A stretch of 64,000 nt of DNA from contig NC_080569.1 of assembly GCF_030253575.1 (NCBI RefSeq), forward strand, positions 2,973,501-3,037,500. The letters are read 5' to 3'. The translations under genes were made by a program, and so were the position numbers. The DNA is from Rhododendron vialii. Its lineage: Eukaryota > Streptophyta > Magnoliopsida > Ericales > Ericaceae. Below, one piece after another: positions 45,201-59,401 of this stretch. The notes below the pieces were generated by a model, which saw only the letters and a list, made by a program, of their open reading frames with translations, was not told the origin of the DNA and did no database searches. Numbering within the stretch: position 1 is the stretch's first letter; every line of letters starts with the position of its first letter.

Positions 45201-47258
45201 CATTGCTGTGTTTGGTGTTGTGTTCGGTACCATTGGTCCATTACTATAGGGGTGATTTTGGTAAAGTGGGACCTTGGCATACTATTTCAGTATTCTCGGG
45301 AGATACTTGGGTGAAAATGAACAATGGCAGGAGTATTTCGATCCCGGCTTGTGCTTGATTCGTCGAATCCTCGTCTTAGATTGAATCATCGATCTTTAAT
45401 ATAAAATAGTAAACCATAACAATAAATAAAATGAGTCTAAAAAGAAGTTACACATGCTTCCAATGGGATGTCGAGTTTCAGGAACTGAATCTTCAACGAG
45501 ACGTCGAGTTTTAAGAATTGAAGAGGATCCAACTCGCAAATAAACCCTTCGTTAGAGCGTTGGCGGCTTCCACGAGTGTGAAAAAGCTGGGCTCGTCCAC
45601 CCTAGCTTGCATTGGTCTTAAGTTGACAAATTTCCTGGTAAGAAGGACTTGTTCTCACCTAATCTCATGTTATCATCACTTCATACGAAAGCAAAAGGCT
45701 TTTGGCGGTGTAGTGATATTGACCCCGATCGGCACAAATCTCACATTGGATTATGTCTCAAGCAATTGGCTTCTCGCCTACCTAGTTGTGATCTATGTTG
45801 CACTAATGACTTGAACTCTTTTTAGGTGTCCAGGACATTTTACGCGCACCCCGACTAATCCTGGATATTCAATGCCATTGTCAACTTGCGAGAGTCCAGC
45901 TAAAGTTGGAGTATTTGCTCTGTATAGACTGGTCTTAAATAAGTTAATAGTATAAAAGAGATTTCGAATTTGAGATCCCATAAGAGAGCAAACACTTCAG
46001 TGATTGTAAGCCTTAACTGCTAAGCGATTTATTGGGTTCACATGGTAGACATGTGTTTTTTTATTTTATTATTGTATCTAGCTGATAACCCCAAAAAAAG
46101 AAAAGAAGAAGTGGGATTATACCTATTGGGCTATTTCCATTTCTCATAGTCTAAATTTTACTGTCTATTTTACTACATGCATCTCTCTAATTTTATGACA
46201 TATGGTTGAACGAAAACAACTCAATTGACATTCTTAATGACATTATGTCATTGTCTAGAAGGTTCACATTACCTTTAGGTATCTTTAACGAATATAAATT
46301 AATCAGGATTTCATTAACTTTACGAGAGCAATACCTCGTTCCTCTTGGTTTAAATTTTCCATCCCTCTTGTATCTCCCTTTTGTACCATTGAGATTTAGA
46401 GAGAAAAAAAAAAAGGGATTGTAAAGAACCGCAATAAGGAATACAAGTTTGAGTAGCTCAAGTTCGGCTCATTACATACTACTTCTAGTTAATCTTTATT
46501 TTTAAGTTAAAGTGAAAATCTAAAAAAAAAAATATGAAGTAATTAATTGTGCCTTCCTTTAAACTATTTACCCACATAATCGAGCAAAGTTTCACCAAGC
46601 CACACGTTTATTATTCAACTTTGAATTTGGACTTGTGCCTTAAGAGAAGTCATGATAAAAGAAAGAGTTATTGCCATTGGCCACAGTGTATGGTTCAAAT
46701 CTATAGGTAATAATTCGGATAATCCACCAGGGGTGGAAAATTAAAATAAAAAATGGCGACATCACTCTAGTTCTCACAAAAGGATTCTATTAGAGTGCGT
46801 ATATTCAATGGCAAGCCATTTTTCAGGTCGAAGTCATTATTTTTCATGAGATCTCGAAAAACGACCTCTAATAATTGGTCATTATGAATTCAAAAATTAA
46901 CTTCACCAAATTTCAAACCAAATATGATGACAAGATATAACAAAATTGTCTACTGCTGCATGCGCACATCTGGTTTTTATCTGTTTGTTTAAATTCCTAT
47001 GAAATGGTTAAATGAATTTGACACAATTTAAGTAGCTTTGTCAAGTTTTGACAAAATATTATTTTAGGAAAATTTAAAAAAAACATTTTCTTTCTTGGAA
47101 AAAAATAACTCGACTCTTTGATCTTCATTGATGGTTAACGAGTTATAAAAAACAATTTGACTGGGGAAATTGCTCAAATCATGGCTCTTACCCAAATGCA
47201 AAGACCAAAGACCAAGAGATACCCCCGGCCTTGATTAAAATATATACTCCTACTCCAT
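42254..47258. other. ~5 kb intergenic region, no gene seen
   Basis: AT-rich DNA with scattered short frames lacking domain features. Noted structures: a poly-A/AAAAG-rich tract at 42630-42730, and a hairpin at ~45004-45051 (GGGGAGTGCGAAATC against GATTTCCGCACTCCCC) whose right flank resembles the repeat fragment at ~3511. No tRNA, rRNA or transposase was recognised. Confidence 0.5.
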
Positions 47259-48608
47259 AGGTGGGGAGAGGATCCAGTCCAATCTTACCTTCCAATCAGT
47301 CTGGTCCAGTTTTAGATAATTTATGGACCCTTTTCAGATTCACAATAAAAATTGAAATTGTTCATTTTTTAGAGCTCATATTATTTTTTTTTGTTGAAAA
47401 TGTCACTTCATTTCAACACCCCAAGGGAAAAGATTTCATCAGAAATACAAGGAGAGAACCAAAACTACTAAATAATCGAGACACGAATTACTGCTTTAAG
47501 CACACAGGCTACAGACTCTAAGACACCCTGCCGAAGCAAACCCACACTACGTGCTGGTATGAGAGACCTGTCAGCGACTCAGAAGTAGAGGCTCCAAAGA
47601 ACCCCAGCTCAAACCTCGAACAACAAGTGCAATGATGAAATCGACAACCTGCCAAAAAAAAACATAAAAGAAAACAGAATGAAAAAAAAAACGGAACAGC
47701 CTCCAACCCACTGAGTTACTGCCCTGGGTTGACTCGCTGAGTCGTCCCACTGAGTCACAACAAAGAGTAACAAAACAGATTTGGAAGCTGTCCGGCTTCT
47801 TCCCCGGAATGCAACCAAGCTCCATCGCCAGCCTCCTGCGAAATTCGGAGACTTATTGTGTCGGGGGGCCCAAACCACCCAATGTCATCTCCTCGTTGGC
47901 CCAAACATAAACCCTTACCAGAAGAGGGAAACGGCTGGAGGAAGAGGCGACAGAGGCAGAGGAAGAGGCGACGAGTTCTGGCAGGGCTATGGTAAGGCTG
48001 GCGGTGGAGATGAAGGTTAGTGGTGGGCAGGGAGGGGGACGGGCGAGGGTGGGGCACGGGGGCGGCAGCCCCACCCCCAAAACACAACACCAAGCCGGAA
48101 ACTAAAGAAAGGGATGGAGGCTGAGAACAGGCGGTGGGGTGGATGAGGGGTGAGAGAGGAGGCGCGGAGGAGAGAATGGTAGAAAAAAAAGACAAAACCT
48201 AACCCTAAGGAGGGGTAGAAGAGGAGACCAGCGGCTCCTAGAGAGAGAGAGAGATCAGGTGGCTCTCTCTATAAATTTTTTTAGAGCTCATTGATAACAT
48301 TGATTACGCCAAAAATCAAGTTGATTGAATATCGTTCGACATGATATCAAAATGCATTGATCTTAAGTAATTGTGTCAAATGAGGTGCAATCCAGTGTTG
48401 CAAACTTTTTTTTCTTACAAACTTAATGTATTTCGAAATCATATCAAATGATATCCAATCAACGTGATTTTTGGTGTAATCAATATTCTCAACGAGCTAT
48501 AAAAAGTGAACGGTTCCATTCATTGTTGTGGGTTTGAGAAGGGCTCACAAATGGTTCAAACTAAACCGGATAGGTTGGAAGGAACTAGATGAGATCCTCC
48601 TCGTAGGT
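47259..48608. mobile_element. foldback MITE split by a retroposed insert
   Basis: The left arm (47259-47379, from GGTGGGGAGAGGATCCAGTC to TTTTTTAGAGCTCAT) pairs with the right arm (about 48480-48608, GAGCTATAAAAAGTGAAC... to GGAACTAGATGAGATCC...CGTAGGT). A second inner inverted pair lies at 48300-48480. The arms are separated by the 897-bp insert at 47380-48276. Related to the element at ~48610-49015. End positions are approximate. Confidence 0.75.
47380..48276 (-). mobile_element. retroposed insertion with poly(A) tail and 15-bp TSD
   Basis: 897 bases flanked by identical 15-mers TTTTTTAGAGCTCAT at 47365-47379 and 48277-48291. Read on the - strand, the insert starts near 48276 with CT-rich, leader-like sequence and ends in an A-rich tail at ~47381-47393 directly against the TSD. 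A long variable TSD plus 3' poly(A) is the signature of LINE-machinery retroposition. The - strand frame at 47755-48195 (146 aa, Pro/Ser-rich) has no domain I recognise. Internally there is a donor-like CTG|GTAAGGG and an acceptor-like T9GGCAG. It may be an internally deleted LINE, a retroposed non-coding transcript or a retropseudogene. Confidence 0.8.
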
Positions 48609-48609
48609 G

Positions 48610-49015
48610 GTAGTGGAGTTGGTTCAGTTTTGGGCCAGGAAGGGCCCACAGCAATGGTTAGAATCGTTCACTTTACCGAGCTTGCTGAGAACATTTACCA
48701 CGCAAAAAATCACTTGATCCGAAACCATTAGATATGAATTCGAAATGCATTAATTTTGTAAAAAAATAAGTGTGCAAATGCAACACTGGATTACAACACA
48801 TATAACACAATTATATAAAGCTTAATGCATTTCTAAATCATGTCAAATAGTTTCCGATCGACATCATTTTTTGACGTGCTTAATGTTCTCGGCAAACTCT
48901 AAAAAATGAACAATTTTGATCATTGTTATGGATCCAAAAAGGGCCCCAAAGTAGCCAAAAACTGGACCCAATTGGAACAAAAGGAACTGGATCTGCGTCC
49001 GCCGATAGTACATTA
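48610..49015. mobile_element. second copy of the foldback MITE family
   Basis: The left arm (AGAATCGTTCACTTTACCGAGC...GAACATTTACCACGCAAAAAATCA) pairs with the right arm (TGATTTTTT-like...GCTTAATGTTCTCGGCAAACTC...ATGAACAATTTTGAT). GGGCCC blocks occur in both outer arms. It directly follows, and shares motifs with, the element at 47259-48608. Ends are approximate. Confidence 0.65.
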
Positions 49016-49069
49016 GTACCCAGATGCTTGCCAAAAAAGCACACAAAACAGGCACAAACGTCACCTGGT

Positions 49070-49147
49070 AGTACCCAGGTGGTGCCCGCTCGGTGCATCC
49101 GAAAGCGGGCACCACGTGATATCTTTTCGGCACTTAAATTTTTTCCC
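49070..49147. mobile_element. fragment of the GAGAAATTTTTCAGTG Mutator-MITE family
   Basis: GTGCCCGCTCGGTGCATC and GGGCACCACGTGATA...GGCACTTAAATTTTTT echo the subterminal part of the elements at 5392-6040. Only one end is evident, so it is a truncated copy. Confidence 0.5.
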
Positions 49148-49337
49148 ACAAACGGGCTCTCGGGTTTTGAACCTAGACTAGATCACGAGAGGCCACGTGG
49201 AGGCCTCGCGAGGCGTGGACCCACGCTGACATGGCACATCGAGTGCGAGACTTTTTAGAGAGAAAAGACGAGAGGGAGGTTTTTTTTTTTTTGAACAGAG
49301 AGAGGGAGTTCAAACAAAGGAAAGTTTTAGGCAAGTT

Positions 49338-49510
49338 TTAGAGAGAGAGAGAGAGATAGAGAGAGAGAAATATAGAAAAAAAAGATATAGAGCGAGAAAC
49401 AAGGCGCGGAGAGGCCGTCCAAAATCAGTCAAGACACAGAAGAGAGAGAAAAGAGAAAAGAGAGAGAAACAGAAATACATATAGAGAGAGAGAGATAGAG
49501 AGAGAGCTGC
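49338..49510. repeat. (GA)n-rich tracts upstream of SPIRRIG
   Basis: Interrupted GA repeats at 49338-49374 and 49480-49508, ~450-620 bases before the SPIRRIG start, in the presumed promoter/5' leader. Confidence 0.8.
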
Positions 49511-49957
49511 TTGTTCTCTCTCCTCCTTGCGCGTCTCCTCCTTTATTAGGGCATCAAAACAACTCCACACTCCCTCAAGCAATCCAATTAGGTAATAGAA
49601 ATCAGTTTAGGAAAACAAATACACAGCAGCAAAATCTTGCAGATCAGCACAAAAAAAGAAGAAAAATCCAGCAGATTTTTTCCAAATAAAAATATATCCA
49701 GATCTTGCTGCTGCCAAAATTTATCCACCGTCGATTCACTCCGATCGACCAGTTCGTTATCCAGATTCGTCCGTCACAAACTGTTTACGTAAATTACCTT
49801 TTCAGCTTCCATTCGTTTTCGCATTCTAAAAAAAAAGTCTCTTCTTAGGGTTTGTGGGGGGTATTGAGCGTGTGGATCCTTCTGGATTGTTATCCGGAAG
49901 GATTTGGATCTGGATGAGATTATCTCTGGAGGTGTTTGAAAATCGCATAGGAAAACG

Positions 49958-52900
49958 ATGAAATGGGTATCATTGCTTAAGGACTTCAAAGAAAGGGTCG
50001 GTCTGTCCCAGCCTCCGTCCGTTGAATCCTCTCTGTCTTCGGCTTCCTCCTCGTCCGCTCGAGATAGCAATGCCACCACTTCGACTGTGCAGGAGGTCGC
50101 GGCGTCATCGCCTTCTAGGTTTGTCGTTTCTGTCCGAGAATCCACTGTTTAGTTGTGGTTTTTGTTTGTGCATTAGTCTTTGACCTGCTCAAGTTTATGC
50201 TGCACATATAGTTTTTCAATAAGATTGTTATTAGTATTAGTTGGCTTGATACTCTTCTTTGGAGATCGCCAAAAGGAGATGTCCTGAATATTGGTACTTA
50301 CAGAGTTTGAATGAAGAGTCTATTGGTTCAGTGATTTTCCACTTTTCTTCAGTAAATCTGGAAGCTTCTAAGCATTGATGGGTGGCAACTAGATTTTACC
50401 ACCCCAGAGCTTCAATTAGAAACCCAAGGAGCTTCGCAGTTAGGTTGCATTATCATGTGGCTTCTCATGCTACCTGGGGCTGGGTTATGGGAAAGTGGCA
50501 CTTTGGACACATTCTCTTCTTAATGCACCTTTTTTAATTTCACATGTACTTTAGCTTCTCATGCTACCTGGGGCTGGGTTATGGGACGGTCAAAGCTTCA
50601 TTAAAGAGTTGCAAATCAAATTAGAGGGACCAGAGACCTGGAAAATAAGTCGAACAGTCTACATACTTTAGCTGTGGGAAGGATTATGTAGTCTAACCGT
50701 GATGCAAGAGGGGTAGGTGGGTACTACTTCCTATTTATTTAAGGTAAGCACATGTTAGGAAGTTAGGAACTAACGCACATCTGTGCGCTGTGATTTGAGT
50801 AGGGCTGATAAATGAACCAAACTACTTGAGTTTGAGCCCGCATTTGACTTGTTAAAAGCTCGTTCAAGATGGTTGGTAATCAAAATAAATCAAGCTGGAA
50901 CAATTATTTAAGCTTGTTAAGCTATCAACCAAGCTTGAACAAGCTACTATTCGTCTCGTTAAGCTTACGTTGTGCAAAAAATTCAAGCTATTGGAGAACA
51001 ATTCATGATTGGCTCGATGAAAGCTCGTTTGGATTGGTTCACTTGATAAATAAGCGGAGCTTGAACATAGTTTTAAAGCTTGTGAAGACCTTAAACCAAG
51101 CTTGAACAATACAATGCTTGGCTCATTTAGAAGTCCCAGTTTTGAGGGATCTTGTTAGTTGGTAGTTTCGACGATACTATTCTCTCCATTCATGTATTTC
51201 GAAAGCTATAATTAGTGCTAGGTCTCCCTTTCTCACTCTGTTGGATTGACCTAAGGCAGTTTGACCAACGCGTGGCCTTGGCTGACATGCCCAGGCAGTA
51301 CTTATTGACCTAAGCTTACAGAAATGGAGCCCTACAGCTGCCGCGTTGATAAGGCTGTACGCTTTTCGAATTGGCTGGACTCTTTGCCCCCTGGTGTCAA
51401 TTTGGCAAGCTTCAAATTGGTGAATTGCTAGCCTCCTAGGCCAATAGAGGATGTTGCAGGTCTTAGGCCTTGGGCGTAGAGGTGGACTACGTAGGTCTCC
51501 CTTGAAGGTTGACAAATGTAGGTGGCATTAGTCAAACGACAGGCAAAAGTGAGGAAGTGTCCTCAAAGTGGTCTCACTCGGTCGTTGAAGATACAAAATC
51601 ACACTGGGGCTATTGTCAGTTTATGTTGAGGGAGCTGCACAGGTTAAGAGAAGCTGGAACTCTGTTTGAGGCCATGTTGATTTAGAGAAAAGGATATGCC
51701 ACCATGTGGAGTTAAATGGTGGAAACAGTTTACGCCGTCCCTTGTGCTTTGAATATGAGGCTTTCCTGAATGCATTCTCTCTTTGATGCTTGCAGTGAGA
51801 ATTTGTTTCTTGCTGCTGTCACGGTGTAAGCTTCTATACAATTGATCAAACACATTTAAGACGTTGAAGAACCTTGCTTTAGTACTTGGAATATCATATT
51901 TTGGTTACCTTGTTAGAGTGTTTCCGATAGCTTTCATATGCTGGTAATGGCTAATTTGTATTGTTTAATCTCTGTGGTAAAGGATCAGTGGATGACTAAA
52001 ATAAAATTTGCAATAGTGTGAGTCTTTGACAAGGCTTGCTGGGCAATAGTCAATACTCTCTATTTAAGCATAATCATGAATGGTGTAGCTGTGGGGTCAT
52101 CAAAATGAAGGAACTACCTTTTGAGTTTTTCCTTCAGAAAACTATTTGAATCTAGGTTTAGTCAACATCAAAAAGTAAAGAAGAAGGCAATTCTTGATCA
52201 GAAACAAAAGAAGGGAACATACTATAATCTTCATCCGGTATCAAAATTAACAGAGTTTTAGTGAACAATGTTGTAGGGTGGTTTAGGAAGATACCTTTTT
52301 CTGGGTGACCACCCCCATTCAGCTCAATCTTTGATGATTATATTGGCGATGGTCATTGTGGAACTTTATCGGCACTGATATATTTCAGGATTTTCTAATT
52401 TGATGCTTGCAAACTGTTTCATTGCAATGAGATTCTTCACTTGTATAATCTTTCTTGTTCAATTTCTTTTACAAAGCAGAGACAAACTTGACTTGGAATT
52501 GGACTTCAAGAGACATTGGGAAGAGTTCCGTTCATCAAGTTCTGAAAAGGTAACTGCTTGCAATTTTTCTTTGTTTGCTGGCGTTCCTTGCTTTGCAATA
52601 TTATTGATAGTAGTAGTACATTTCCATACAGGGTTGTCCGAAAATCATGAGACTAATGGTTTCTCTTTTTCCATGCAGGAGAAAGAAACGGCCTTGAATA
52701 TGACTGTAGATGTCTTCTGTAGATTAGTAAAGCAGCATGCTAATGTAGCTCAGTTAATTACCATGTACGAAGACAACCTCCTTTTCTAATTTATTGCCTC
52801 AAACTTGAAAATTTATGCAATTTCTTAATTCTGAAGATATGCTCCTTGCGGTGGTGCCAATATTTATGCAGGATAATTTCAAATTGTATTACTTGGGGTC

Positions 52901-55900
52901 ATAGTCATAAGACCCTTATATTGTGGAGTTCTTTTGCTGTTTTTGATTGCCCCTTTGTGTTGCTTATAATCACTTTACCTGATTCCTTTTATCACCTGCC
53001 TGGAATTGTATTTACAGAAAAATATATGAGAAACATAATCACAGGAGACAGCCAGAATTGGTTAACTTATAGCGGTATTGCGTTACTACATCTACTCTCT
53101 TTGGTTTTCGTGTCAGGTTTCAATGCTTAATGCTTCTCTCTTCTGTGTATTTTGTGTACACCATGGTAACTTCTGTAAGGTCCAGATTTTGGAGGATGTG
53201 TTCCTCTTTATTCATGGCATGTTTCCAAATGTCATCAGCAATTGGTTGCCACAGTAGCATTGTAGTTTTCTTATTACCTAGTATCTTGTACATTTTACTT
53301 GGGGTTCTATATGGGTTTGCATAACTGCAACATATCCCAAAACAAGAACACTGTGGTGGACTGTAAGGATTATAAGTTTGACATCAATTATGATATGATT
53401 GTGCCCAGTAATTGTAGAACTTGGTGAATCAGACAATAGGATTATGAGGAAGAGGATTTAATTATTGATGGATAATTGGTTGCCCATAAGCACCAAGTAA
53501 ACAAATTGATTGTTGGATTGGGCAGAGTGTTCTGTTAATTGCACTGAAAGTTGTTTCGTGGTGATATTTTGGTGTTTTAATTTTTATCCACTTTGTTGCT
53601 AACCGGTTTGGGCATCAATTCCCATGATGCCTTGGTTAGTCAATTATTTTTGGCAGATTTGCCTTGCTCTAACTAAATTAAACCTGTATGTGTACCATAA
53701 GTTCTCCGTGTTGTTTTGTCGCATTTCAAAAACCTCAAAACCGCGACTCGCAAGTAAAAAAACAAACGAAGTTAAATTTCTGAGCACATTCTGAATATAA
53801 TTTGCTCCCGTTTCAAAAACTACTACCTCAAATCGTATGGTCATGGAAACACGAAATGCAGCAATCAGACTCCCAAGTGCCAAGATTGTAATATTTCTCT
53901 TCTACGAAGTTAAAGCTCTGGCCACAAAGATTGTGTCTGGTGCTATCATTTTTTTTTCCTTCTTGCACCAAGTTGAGATTTTTAGTCTGTTTCTTCATGG
54001 TTGCGTGGAATGTGGTTGATATCTACTATACTGGCATATTTATGTCTAAAACATATCAGCATTGCCACTAGACATCTAGAATTTTATTCCTGCATTTTGG
54101 TCCGTTTTCTTCTCACATGACTCAGCTGCTTTCTAGAGTTATGACGTCTCATGATAAAACATAATGTCCACATTGAGTTGATTTCCATCTTCTCTTCAAA
54201 TTGTCTATTGATAATTAGGTAGCCAACTAGGATTGCTGTAGTTGACTCATTTATCATTTGGGTGTGATTTCCATGATGGAAGAATCCTTTCATGCACTGT
54301 AACTCTTAGATTGGTGTTATTTAAACTAACACTCTCAGTTTAAGAAAACTTGGAAATGTTTGGTGTTTGCCCCAGAATTTCTCACAGATTTTGGTAATTT
54401 GTAACTCTTTTTGATTTACAGGTTAGTTGAAACACATATATTCTCCTTTGTGGTGGGGAGGGCATTTGTAACGGATGTTGAGAAGTTAAAAATTAGTAGC
54501 AAATCAAGATCTTTGGATGTTGGGATATTGTTAAGATTTTTCTCAGAAGTCACAAAGGTTTGTCCATTGGATGCTTATGTCCAAATACTGTTGTCTTGTT
54601 CTGGTCATTTATTTCTTTTTCTTTGTTTTTCTTTTACAAATTTCTTGCACGTGGTAGTGTGATATATCTGACATGATTTGTTTGTACGTCTCCGCAGGAT
54701 GGTATCAAGCCTGGCACAAATTTGTTAACTGCTGTGGAAGTCCTTGTATCTGGGGTATATTCGTAAGCTTCATTAGTTTGAATTTACTTAGAAAGTCTTC
54801 AAGTTTTGCTTGTTACTTGCTTTTTGTACCATTAAATATTGTGAATTAAAGGTCAGGAAATGAAATCATAGAAGTAGCTAGTTCTATCTTGGAATCTAGA
54901 TTGCTGCTACTTTATTCACTGCATGAGCTGACTTAGTGATTTCATTCTCTGAGTTATGTAGTTTGACAATCACGAATTTGTATCTTACGAACTTCTAGTG
55001 TTCTAATCTCTGAATGATATTATTGTTGCAGCCTATTGATAAACAATCTCTCCTTGACTCTGGGATCTTATGCTGTCTCATCCATATTCTCAGTGCTCTT
55101 TTGGGGCCTGATGAGGGGAATCAGAAGCAAAAGGCTTCTACTCAGGACATTCTGCTACTGGCTGAGAAAAATTATGGTGGCGATGTAGTTCAAGTCCGCC
55201 GGCTAGAGGTAGTTTTCTTTTCATGCCCACCTGCCTTCTATCTAGAGTGATGGACTAGAATTTGTGTTCTATTATTTATGTTTTTTGGCCAATTTATGCA
55301 CGTTGGGAGCACTCCCCCCGTATTATCTACTTGTCCTTATGTATGAATATGATTTAGAGTATTTTTGGGTTGATGCCCTATATATGCATCTTGTTGGTGC
55401 AAATATTATCGTTCCCAGGGGTTGCGTATAACATTGGTTGTGACCGAGAGTTTTCGTGCTTTTATCTGTCAAACTACTACAGATTTTCGACTTTAGATTT
55501 TTATATGTCTGGTTAAGTCACAAGGTCTAAACCGCTACATAGTCGCCGTTCATTTTCAAATGTACTTTTTGCAGCAAAGTTGCCAATGCTGACTTCTCTG
55601 GTTTTGTTGAACACTCACTTCTAACCTTGATATACATACATTACATTCTAGTGTGAATGAAGAAAAATTAAGCAAAGCAGAAGAGGAAAAGGCATTCCAA
55701 GTTTCAGTTGGGTATTCCAATTTTATGTACCTATTTCTTGACAAATGTTTTGGCTTTATTTCTTGCGGTTCTTCCCGAAGTTGAAAGGCTTGGTCTGGAC
55801 AGTGTCATGAGAGTTAAATACTCTTACATGTGCCAAAATGGTAAAAAATAATTGAGAAAGCTGCAATGCTTTTGTCGCAAACATTTATATGATGTAGAAA

Positions 55901-55983
55901 AGATTATTTCAACATGAATCGAGCTGATTTATTCCTTTCTTGGAGAACTTACTTTTGGTGGTGACAGTTGGTTGTGTAAATCT

Positions 55984-56031
<48 letters not shown>

Positions 56032-59000
56032 CGTGTGTTTTCTTTGTCTGACAGCACGTGGGGGTGAAACATGTTCGGCTTGTGAGGAAGAGTGCTACCT
56101 TAGTATCCTTGTGATAAGCATGATTGAGATAAATAAAAGGTTGCTGTTAATAGAAGTATGAGCATTGTTATGTACTGGGTGAGTGAGGAAAGGACCTCTG
56201 GATACTCGGGTTATTTTTAACACCAATTCATTCGCAGGTAGAAGGAAGTGTTGTGCATATTATGAAAGCCCTTGCTAACCATCCGTCAGCCGCACAGAGT
56301 TTGATCGAGGATAATTCACTTGAGTTACTATTTCAGATGGTTGCAAATGGATCTTTGCTTGTTTTCTCTCAATATAAGGAAGGCCTCATCCCATTGCACA
56401 CCATTCAGCTTCACAGACACGCAATGCAGGTAAGCATTTAGTCGGATTGAAATGATAGAGCTTGGAGAAACTTTCAGCTCTGTTAAATGCATTTGCTGAT
56501 TTGCAAATTAGCATCACGGTCTTATTGTTAATTTTGTTCTTGCTCCAGATACTTGGTCTTCTTTTGGTTAATGACAATGGCAGCACAGCCAAGTATATCC
56601 GGAAGCATCACCTGGTATGCTATCACATCTTCATTGTACTTATTCACACATGTGGGTATGTCTAACTCCTACACTAATACTGGTCGGTATGGGGTGAGAT
56701 GCCAAACTGTGGACTTGCTCTGTGTGCTTTCAAAAACAGGCAAGTCCATTTGGGTTGACTCATAGGCCCATGCTAACAAGAATTCACTCCTGTGAAACTG
56801 AACTATATCCTGCACATGCATTAAAAGCAAATAAAAGTGTACGGTTGGGAAGGTCTTGCTGTGTCTCTTCTTAGTAGCTGCACAGGTAGGCACAGAAAAT
56901 GGTGACCGTTGAAGTCCAGAACCTTCACGTTCCGCACATAGTTCTCCATTTTGTAGTTCATCTATGTGCTTGCACTTGTTTTGAAGGATGTGAGGTGGCA
57001 TGTCAGAGCTTGGCCAGCTGTCAAGCTAACTGTAGATAATTCACATGACCTGCCTCATAATCAGACATGATTTTAATGGGAGAATCTGCATCAGTAGGTG
57101 GAGCCTATGTTAAGTTCCATTGACTAAGCGTGTCTGTTTTATGTTTCCAACTGGTTAACGTTGTCGCAACTCTCTGAGGTTTCCTAATGTGTTCATTACT
57201 TTCCATCTTTTGCTAATCGGTTATGAAATGATAGTTGTCGTAATTGTGATCATGTACAATCCTACACTCCTGGAATTTCCAAACCGATATGGATCACATT
57301 AGATAATTCTTCAGACTAGAACCATTGTAGGATCTTAGTATGGTAACTCAGCTGCAGTATTGTAACTCGATCCATGAGACCTCGATGGTGTTATAATGCT
57401 ACGACGTACTATGATGTACTTCATCACCTCGAAATGGATTTCTTCTTGGAATAGGATCTCAACATTTACTTTTACTATAGTGCTATTTGTTGGAACTTGA
57501 AAAATCTATTTGGTTACAAACTAACAGTTGACCCCATACTGTTCTTGTGCAACTCTTTATAGATGAATTCCTCAAATAGTTTAAAGAGTTTGTTTTATTG
57601 CTGTAACTCAAAATGCACTTGCCGTTAAAAAAAAAAAACACTCATAAGTGCACTTGTTTGTAGTTGTTGTGGCTTTTCCATGTCTTGTCTCACAACTTGG
57701 ATGCTCATATCCTTCGTACTGATTCTCCAATTGTGTCCCTTCATGCTAAAGCTTTTTGGCGTGTGGTTGTTGACCTGTGTTTGTAATGGGATATATTGTC
57801 TGAATGCAGATAAAAGTACTCCTCATGGCTGTCAAGGATTTCAATCCTTATAGTGGCGACCCTGCCTATACTATGGGCATTGTGGACTTGCTCCTTGAGT
57901 GTGTGGAATTGTCACACAGACCTGGTAAATTGCACAGTAGATCCCTTTTAGGCTTGCTTAAAGTTACTTAATGGTAAAGAGCTGCTCGTTGTAGTTGAAA
58001 CCTATGTTAATATGAAATGATTTTTATTGATGTGGGGATTGAGATAAGGTGCTGTTCATATAGTAGATTAGGCAGACTGAAATTCTTCTTATTTTCCTAT
58101 TGCTTACTACTTAGTTTTGAAACTCGAGCTGACATGTTACGATTTGGTTTGTAGAAGCTGGTGGTGTCAGGCTCAGGGAGGATATCCATAATGCTCATGG
58201 CTACCAATTTCTTGTGCAGTTTGCATTAGTTCTTTCAAAAAATCCAGTTGTTCAGGCTCCAAACTCTGAGTCTCTCTCTGATCAGACATCCACTTCAGAA
58301 AGTTTACATGCTAGTAATGTAGAAAGACAAGATTCAAGAAAAAATCTAGGTGCCACCTCCGAGCAAAGTCTCTCGCCAGCACTTTCTAGGCTTCTTGATG
58401 TTCTCGTTAATTTATCTCAAGTGGGTCCTGCTGATTACACAGTATCTGCTGGGTCCAGAGCTTCTCGAAATTCTCATAACAAGCCTAGTGGCCACAGCAG
58501 AAGCCGTACACCTTCTTCTGACCGGGTTTCTGATGAAGTTTGGGAAAAAGGTAATGACAAAGTGAAGGACCTAGAGGCTGTCCAGATGTTGCAGGACATA
58601 TTTCTCAAAGCTGAAAGCAGAGAACTGCAGGCAGAAGTCCTTAATCGAATGTTTAAGATATTCTCAAGTCATCTCGAAAACTACAAGTTGTGTCAGCAGT
58701 TACGGACAGTGCCACTCTTGATACTAAATATGGGTGGTTTCCCACCATCTTTGCAAGAGATAATACTGAAAATTCTCGAGTATGCGGTAACTGTTGTGAA
58801 TTGCGTACCTGACCAAGAATTGCTTTCACTTTGCTGCTTATTGCAGCAACCAATAACGTCAGAACTGAAGCACACCATTCTTTCTTTCTTTGTAAAACTC
58901 CTGTCCTTTGATCAACAGTACAAGAAAGTCCTGCGTGAAGTTGGCGTGCTCGAGGTTCTGTTGGATGATCTGAAGCAAAACAAGTTTCTTTTGGGTCCAG

Positions 59001-59401
59001 ATCAACCCCATAGTGACTCAAATCATTTGGAGGGAAAATCCAGCTCAAGCAGCTTCAAAAAGCACTTGGATAGTAAGGACGCCATTATCTCTTCTCCCAA
59101 GCTATTGGAATCTGGTTCTGGGAAGTTTCCACTTTTTGAAGTTGAGGGTACAATTGCAGTTGCATGGGATTGTATGGTTTCCTTGTTAAAGAAAGCAGAT
59201 GCTAATCAAGCTGCCTTCCGTTCAGCAAATGGAGTGACCATCGTTCTTCCTTTTTTGGCATCTAATACTCACCGTGCAGGGGTCCTCCGGGTGTTGTCAT
59301 GTTTGATCATTGAAGATGCTACACAGGTTTGTTGGCTTTCTAGAGTTCTATTTCCTAAAATACTGCTTGGCGATTTTAATCTGTTAAACCTTTGTTCACA
59401 A

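Noticed and set aside
47755-48195. 146-aa Pro/Ser-rich - strand frame
   Set aside because: It is within the retroposed insert; low-complexity composition and no recognised domain, so not called as a gene.
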